Under the pieces are notes generated by a model that did no database searches, had not been told where the DNA came from, and worked only from the letters and a program-made list of their open reading frames with translations. DNA of 64,000 nt from Elgaria multicarinata webbii. Its lineage: Eukaryota; Chordata; Lepidosauria; Squamata; Anguidae. Below are positions 25,901 to 34,900 of the stretch, in pieces. Position numbers and translations under genes: made by a program. The number at the start of each line of letters is the position of its first letter. Position 1 is the first letter of the stretch. Location: contig NC_086173.1 of NCBI RefSeq assembly GCF_023053635.1, positions 134,077,197-134,141,196 of the forward strand, read 5' to 3'.

Positions 25901-28900
25901 TTTACAATGGATATTGTCTGTTTTTGTTTGTTTTTTATGGTTTTAAATTTTGTATATTTCTTTTTAATGTTCACTGTTTTTAACTTTTGTAAACCGCCCA
26001 GAGAGCTTCGGCTATGGGGCGATATATAAATGTAATAAATAATAATAATAATTCATATTGTACTACCTTTTGATGGGCTGCAGCACTATGTAAGAACGTA
26101 AGCCACTTCCCTGTATTAACACTGAAATCCTACTAAGCTGTACAGTTCACAAAAAATGATATGATTCCATGCATTGCCAGATGGTGGTGCTAAGGAACTG
26201 TTTAAACTTACTGCATAGCATTGAGGAAGCTTTACTAAGCATCCCCGTTTTTTTCTTTATGTAATACATGTAGCTTTCACCTACTGCAGAATTAGCATCC
26301 TTACTAAACATTATTGTCCTATTAAATAAGTGAAAACTCAGTGGAAAACATGCATCCAACATGTTTCTGAACAAATAAAAATGGCGAAGTACAAAATTAT
26401 GTATTTTGTGTAAGGCAGTGAATACAGGTGTATGACATACTACTGTGATTCATTGGAGCAGCCTTGCCCAATCTAGTGCCCTCCAGATGTGTTGGACTAC
26501 AGCTCCAAGCCTGCTAATTGCAGCTGTGGTTGCAAAACCTATTTGCAGTTGGGGTTGGAGAAAAGGCAAATAAAAATTAGCATGCTAATAAGATGCGATG
26601 TTCTTTTTAGCTTAGTGTTGCTGGATATGCACACATCTTCAGCTTTTTATTTTAAATATATTTTAATTCACACTAAATTATTCAAAATGGAAGATGTATG
26701 ATTCAACATGCTCTCAAGTTTATCAAGCCATATTCTAATAGGAAACAGAAACACCATGTTGTTCTTTACATATCTCGATTGGCTTTCTCTGCAAAGGCAT
26801 TTTTATTTCACCAACCTTTCAGTGTGGGTTTACATTTTGATTCTCCCTGTTCTGATGCCGAATTGGTTTATCCTGCTCTTGGTTTATCGGTCTGTAACCA
26901 ATTAACTTAAGTTCTGTTCATTTCAATGGGTCTACTCTAAGTTAGACTATTGGATACAAACCATTGTATGAAATTGATTGTAGTAATTTAGACAGGATTG
27001 GGTTATGTGTTTATGAATGTTTTCTGTAAACCGTGTTTATTTTTATAAAGAAAAGCAGGGCATACATTTTAAATGAATTAATTCCTCGTAGAAAAAGAAA
27101 ATATTGCTCTCAACCTTTGCATCCCTCTCTCTCCTTTAAGGCTTAAAAAGCACTGTTGTGTGAGAACTGAAATCTATATACCATTCCAGCCCTTCTGCAT
27201 AGGCACTAAAAAAAAAGTCAAACAAATATGAAAATATTTTTAAAAAATCAAGATTTCTGGAGACAGCTTGAGTTATATATTGAGTTCTTCACAAGAACAC
27301 AATGCATGCAGATATCCATCATTTAGGCAGGCTGAAAAGATTATTTCAGAGTGCAACCCCCTCCTGTGCCCCAAGCTGTGAATGCCCACAAGGTATGGTG
27401 AACTCCCCTAGTTTGCACTCTGTTCACTGGATTCCCACTGGTTGCCCAACCCCGGTGTGTCGGGGTGGGGGGCAAGATGCCTTATGGTTTGTGGGCACCC
27501 ACCGAGAGTTCATATAGTGTGTGTGTGTGTGTGTGTGTACACAACCCATGATTTGTGCAAAATTGCGGTAGGGAATATTTACGGAAATCCGGATGTGTGC
27601 AAAATTGCGGCTCAAATGCCTCAATGTGTAGTTTGGGTCTCACTAAGCTCAGTCGAGTTACTCTGTAGTATGTCTAGTTAGGATTTGCAGTGTTAAGGTA
27701 GCAGAGTTCTATAGGAACATAAGAAGAGCTCTGCTAGAGCAGACCAAGGTCCATCTAATCACGCAACATTCTGGTCATACAGTGGCCAACCGGATGTGCA
27801 TGGGAACCCACCAGTAGGACATGAGTGCAACAGCACCCTCCCTGCCTCTGATACTGGAGCTAGCATGTAGCCATCAGGACTAGTAGGCATCAGTAGCCTT
27901 ATCTTTTCTGAGTTTGTCTAATTCCCTATTAAAGCCATCCACATTGGTGGCCATCACTACAACTTGCAGGAATTCCATACATTAAGTATGTGCTGTGTGA
28001 AGAACTACTTCCTTTTATTTGCCCTGAATCTCCCCCCTATTTAGCTTCATGGGATGACTCTGGGTTCTAGTATTATGAGAGAGGGCGAAATGTCTCCCTG
28101 TCCACGTTCTCCACACCATGCATAATTGTGTACTCCTCTATCATGTCTCCCCTCACTTGCCTTTTCATTAAGCTAAACAGTCCTAGAGTTGTAATCTTTC
28201 CTCATAGCACCAGCCCCTTGATCGTTGTAGTTGCCTTTTTCTGCACTTTCCAAGCACTACAAAATCCTTTTTCAGGTGTGGTGACCAGAATGGTACACTG
28301 TATTCCAAGGCTCATCACACAACAAGTTTGTATAATGGCAGTATGATATTGGAGGTTCAGTATAATATTGGCAGATATAAAAGCCTGAACAATGTGAAAT
28401 TATTTTTTTTCTACTATAATCTTATCTGTGCTTATGTTTCCTTCTGCCCAGAGTGCCTATGGATATGGAGACCTGTTCAGTGAAACCTGGAAGGCATTTA
28501 CGGACAACGAAATAATACATTTGAAAGCATATGATTCAAAGAGAGTATGGGATACTTTTTTCTTTTTTTACTGATTGTGCATGGTGTTTTAAGCTATACA
28601 AAAAAAGCCAGTGTTTCCAGTTCAGTTTTGTGGTTATGATACCTAATATATCGGGGACACTAATTACAACTAGACCTTTGATTACTATTGCAACAGTTAA
28701 ATTAGTGTTAAAGGTTCATCAGTTTCTAAAACAGCAGTTGTCAGGTTTGGATGATATTTTCTAGCTTTATAAACCATGATCTGCTCCTGGCTGCTTATCC
28801 TGGTTAGTTAACTGACATTAAGCCAGGCTTCCCCAGTTCAGACGTAAGAGGGAACTTTGGATTAAAAGGAGGACAGGGCTCCTGTATCTTTAACAGTTGC

Positions 28901-31900
28901 ATAGAAAAGGGAATTTCAGCAGCTGTCATTTGTATGCATGTCACACCTGGGAAAATTTCCTCTTTATCACAACAGTTAAAGCTGTAGGAGCTATACTGCA
29001 GCTATACTGTGACCAGATTTAAAAGAGGGCAGGGCACCTGCAGCTTTAACTGTTGTGATGAAGAGGAAATTTCACTAGGTTCTCCATATATACAATTGAC
29101 ACCTGCTGAAATTCCCTTTTCAATACAACTTTAAAGAAACAAGAACCCTGTCCTCCTTTTCCTATGGTCACCCTACCATTGTTAGCAACATTTTGATTGT
29201 GATTGGTGGTTTTTAACTTTCCTTCCATTTTGTCTTGTAGTCCATCATGCTTTGCTCCTCTAATTGCCTCCCTGTAAAGTTTCCTTATCCTACATTCTTT
29301 GTCTTTGTGCCAGACATTGTTTTTATTCCAGTCATTTGTTCAATACTTAACACAGGGAGGGCTCAGACTGGCGTTCTGAACTGGCTTCTGTTGCAATATT
29401 AACAGGTCTTGCTTTATAGTCACCTCTCTTAATTATACATTAGGAGTTCCACTGTAACTTGTTAATTATCTTCCTTCCTAGGTCTGCTTCAAAGAAGCAA
29501 TTTTTACATTATTGCCTCGAATGAGGTATGGCTTATTTTATAATACACCATTGGTGAGTAAATCTGGTGAAGGTTCCCCCCCCTTTAAAAACAAATACTG
29601 AATAAAATTTGTGAACTTCATAACTAGGCATATAAGGTAGAAAGTTTAATGCATAAAAAGCGTTATCTTTTGTTACTCCAAAAACTCAGGAATTGTGTAC
29701 TTTTTATTCCTATATTTCTGCTCTGATTTCAGATCTCTGGCTGTCAGGGTACAGGATTATTTAGAGCCTTTTCCCAGCATGTGTTACACAGATTAAACGT
29801 CACACAAGAAGGACCCAAGGTATTAGCGCTACAGTATTTCATTTTGCAACTATCGCAGTTGCTACCCAAATGAAACTGAGTTTGCATGTGCTGAATCTCC
29901 CCCAATCCTCTTCTTCAAATTCCGCTCCTGTCATAACTTAAACATTAACCATTCTCTTCTCTGGCCTCTACAATCACAGTTTTACTGTAGTTTAAATACT
30001 TTTGTTTCTAAGCCCGCAGTGTGCATTTTGTGCTGATGGAAATGCCAAGGTGGTTGACAAAAGCTCCCTTGCCAGGATGAAAGGAATATAAGCCAATCCC
30101 AACCTCCCTCAAATGGCTATTGTCCACAACACCTCTATATCCTTTCCCAACCTGGCAGCCTCCACATTTTTTGGACCACAACTCCCATCACCCCCAGCCA
30201 GCCTAGCCAATGCTGAGGATGATTGGAGTTGTAGTCAACACATCTGCAGGGCACCAGGTTGGGGAAGTGCACTACTCATGTATGGTGAGAAATGTCCAGT
30301 AGCTTTCTCATAGTAGCAGATTCTTTCTCTTCACGTGGACAGAACGTATTGGTTTGGCTTTGAATCCTAGAACCATTTCCACTTTTTCATGACTTGCCTT
30401 GGCGTTACAAGCCTAGGAGAGGCTGGCTTGTCTAAACCTTGGGCTGAACCAAGATGTGAAGTTTGCTTCCTGGTCAATATCTTAATCCACAGGAAGATGC
30501 TGCTCTCAATTAATAGGACTATTATTATTTGGGAGGGGTATATTGTTGGGGGGAATCAATCTAGCAGCTTTAGAGTTCCTTTAAATATTCGCTGGAGATT
30601 ATACCGCATGTTTATCACAAGCTTTGTGCAACCATTTGCTGTACAATTCCTACTGGCAGTAATAGATGTCTTGCAGCTAAACCTTTGTGTTCCTGTTTTT
30701 GTTTTGCAATTTTCCCCTGAGTGCTTGATGGATTTTTAAAATGGGAAGAAAACAGCCTTGTTAGGTTGGCAACTCTCTTCCCCCCTATCATTCATCTATG
30801 TAGAAAGCATGCTGTGCATGTCTGTGTGACTGCCACTTTTTCAGATTCTGCAGTGGTATGTGGTGATGATGTGGTCCATTTTGGAATTTAAATAAAAAGT
30901 AAAGAGTTTGAAAGCCTTTGCTGCTCTTAGCATATAGAGTTCTGTGTTGATGGCAGCAGAGCTATAAAGAATATAAGGGGACCCTTAAATGATTTATTAG
31001 TTGTTTCTTGCAAATACTTCTTCTTGGAAAGGAGGACGGACAGAGTACACACTTGGAAACTCTTAAGGCTCTCCTGTGTGTGCTGTAAATGAGGTGATTA
31101 AAAAGAAAAGACATTTTAATCACTCTGCTAATCATTTTCATTAAGGGCATAATTTTGTTGTTCTCAGTCAGCTGTTCTTGTATTGTACAAATGGATATAT
31201 TTTGTTTCCTTCCCCCCCCCCCCTTTTTCAATAGGGTGGGAAAATCAGAGTTACAATACTTGCCCGAAGTACAGAATACAGGAAGATATTAAATCAAAAT
31301 GAGGTTGGATAATTTTCTCTTATGTAAAGTCTTTTACATAATGTGGGAACATGGGAATCTTTATAGATAACCGTGAGAAAAAAATAACTTCCCTAAAATG
31401 TTGCTTTCCCCCTCTTCCTAGCTTGCAAATGCTTTGAAAACACTGTCAATATTTGAGGTCCGAATAGTGAATTACAAGTACAAGTAAGTACACATGTAAG
31501 AAAAATGAGAGAGCGCCTTCTCCCTTACCAACCTGCCCGGTCACTGAGGTCATCCGAGGGCCTGCTCCTGGTGGTTCTACCTAGATCCATCCTCCGATTG
31601 GAATCCACCAGGGGAAGAGCCTTCAGCGTGGTGGTGCCCCTCCTGTGGAATTCCCTGCCCCTGGAGGTCAGACAGGCTCCAACCTTGTACTCCTTTCGGC
31701 GCCTCCTGAAAACATCATTATTCCAGGAAGCCTTTCTTTAACATGCAGCCTTGGATTTCTGTGTTGTTGTTGTTTTGCTTCTTTTTAAATTTTGTTTTAA
31801 CTGTTTTATTCTGTTTTTATTTTCATTTTACCTTGTACGCCGCTCCGAAATTTTTTCAATGAGGAGCAGTATATAAATATTCTAAATAAAAAATAAATAG

Positions 31901-34900
31901 CAGGCATGCAGTTCATCATAAAGGCATTTCATCAATCTGTACCTGCAATCCTAAGTGTAATGATGGAATTCTAAGTATCCAATCATTACTTGCATTAGCA
32001 GGAAGTGCTTCCTCATGCATAAGGTGAGGTGCCCAATTTTTGCTAGTCTCCCTTACCTATTGCGACCTTAAATCCGCTATCTCAGGAGCACCTGTTCAGG
32101 GGGCACAGAGGTAGCGCTGGCTCTAGGTTTTTGAGAGTCTCTGGGTAAGGCAGCTTCAGTGGGTCACTTCCCTCAGGGTGTCTGTTTTGTCACCCTCACT
32201 GTCTACCTTCTCACCAACAGCTGCTATTGCTCCGCGTCCTCTTTCTTATCATTGCTGCAATGCACTTGCTTGGCAGGCAGGCAGCTAGCGAGCAACAATG
32301 CTCCTCCTTCTCACTCTGTCTGGGTCAGAGGGAAAGGCAGGGGAAACAAGCAGGTTGCAACGGCGAGGAGGAGGTGGCATGTGGCGTCACCAGCTCCTGT
32401 GACGTCTATTTCTAAACCTTTCCTTCGCTGCCACCACCCTATTCTTTGTCCTCTAAAAGAATGAGGAAATGAAAACCTTTAGAGCATAAGAACATAAGAA
32501 GTGCCATGCATTGAGCAGGGGGTTGGACTCGATGGCCTTGTGGGCCCCTTCCAACTCTGCTATTCTATGATTCTATGGATCAGACCAAAGGTCCATCTAG
32601 TCCAGCACTCTGTTCACACAGTGGCCAACCAGCCATCAGCCAGGGATGAACAAGCAAGACATGTTGCAACAGCACTCTCCCACCCATGTTCCCCAGAAAC
32701 TGGTGCACACAGGCTTATTGCCTGGAATACTGGAGATAGCACACAGCCATCAGGGTTAGTAGCCATTGATAACCTTCTCCTGCAGGAATCATAGAATAGC
32801 AGAGTTGGAAGGGGCCTACAAGGCCATCGAGTCCAACCCCCTGCTCAATGCAGGAATCCACCCTAAAGCATCCCTGACAGATGGTTGTCCAGCTGCCTCT
32901 TGAAGGCCTCTAGTGTGGGAGAGCCCACAACCTCCCTAGGTAACTGATTCCATTCTCATACTGCTCTAACAGTCAGGAAGTTTTTTCTGATGTCCAGCTG
33001 GAATCTGGCTTCCTTTAACTTGAGTCCATTATTCCGTGTCCTGCACTCTGGGAGGATCGAGAAGTGCTCCTGGCCCTCCTCTGTGTGACAACCTTTTAAG
33101 TATTTGAAGAGTGCTATCATGTCTCCCCTCAATCTTCTCTTCTCCAGGCTAAACATGTCCAGTTCTTTCAGTCTCTCTTCATAGGGCTTTGTTTCCAGAC
33201 CCCTGATCATCTGGTTGCCCTCCTCTGAACACGCTCCAGCCCCCTTTTAAAGCTATCCAAATTGGTGGCCATCACTACATCTTGTGGTAGCGAGTTCCAA
33301 TGCCCTTTGTGTGTGAGTGTGCATGTGTATTGTCCACCTGAAGTAACGCATATGACTGAGCAGATGTGGTTGATAAGACAAAATAAAAATAAAGGTTGAT
33401 TCATATAGGAAAAGACTTTAAAAGTCACTTTAAGGTTACTCAACTTTTTCCACATATATCTACCACCCTCAACCTCCCAGGGAATACTAACCTCCTCCAA
33501 ATCCTATAACCCCACTTTTCTAATACTATCCTGAAACAAGCCTCTACTAAACCCCGCTCACTCCTCCTTTCAGTAACTCCCTAATCCTTACTGAGGCCTT
33601 AGCTAGACCTAAGGTTTATCCCAGGATCATCCCTGCCTGCTCCCAGGATCCCCTGTGTGTCATTTACATGAACAGGGATGACCCCGGGACAATCCTGGGA
33701 TAAACCTTAGGTCTAGCTAAGGCCTGACTCTCTCTAACTGCTCCCAAACTGCTTAACTGCCTTCTCACTCCTTCTCCTCTCTCCATTCAAATCAGACGAC
33801 ACCATTCACACTGCTCACCATTATAACTCCCCCCTCCCACTGACTTACCATTTCCTGAAAATAAAAGAATAGCCACAGCAAATCCAGAGCTGAACCAAAC
33901 ACTTAAATATCCACATCTAAACAATAACGTAAATTATCATTTCGTCCCAAGGAGCAAGTCCAGGGGGCTCTTGTCAGGGAGCCCCTGCTGGGATGTGGGC
34001 CCTTTGCAGGTGTCCAGCTATGGCCTGGTTCAGACAACACGCTAAACCATGCTATTAACGGATTCCCTTAACCATTTTGTGGTTAAGCAGCATGGTTTAG
34101 CGTGTTGCTTGAACCAGGCCAATGTCTACCCTTGAAGCTGGCCCTGCACAGCAGCATAAGAGTGGGAGGATCGGCAAAGGTCAAGCGCCCTGCATGGCCC
34201 AAGTGGAAGTGCTTTCCACTAGTGCAAAGCCACAATTGGATACAACCAAATTACTCTGAATTAAGTCCTATTGAAATCCCTGGAATTTTAAAAACTGCAA
34301 CCCTAAACACATCTACTAGTGTCTAAGTCCCCGCTGAACACAGCAGGACTTAAAATCATGCATAGGGGTGCACTGTTGCCACTTAAAATGCATAGTTGAA
34401 AAATATGAAGCAGTTTTACATTACTGATGTTAAGGGCCCAATCCTATGCATTTTAGACAAAAATAAGTCCTACAATTCCCAGCATCGCTGGCTTGTGGAT
34501 GCTGGATGCTCTAGGGAGTTTTTCTCTCTGTCTAAACGTGCATAGGATTGTGCCCTATGGATAATAAGGATTTGGACTTTAGGTAACATTGCAATAATGC
34601 ACGTTTCTAACAGGAGAAACCAGATGCTGAAACACTTACTCGATCCATAGGAAAGGAGGCTTTTTAATTTCTCCAGTGCAACAAGGTGCTGCTCTAAGGT
34701 TTAGAGCATCGACGCTGCAAACCAGATGTTTTATTTTAATGTCTAGCTTGTTTTTTGCATCGCAGAGGCATAGCTTTGAACTACCTGTGAATTATTGTCT
34801 ATTGTTACTTCCACACATGCATACCTATTGCATGTCCATTCTTATTATATGTTTTCCCTAGAGAGCTTGAATTTACGGAACAGTTGAAGATCACACACAA

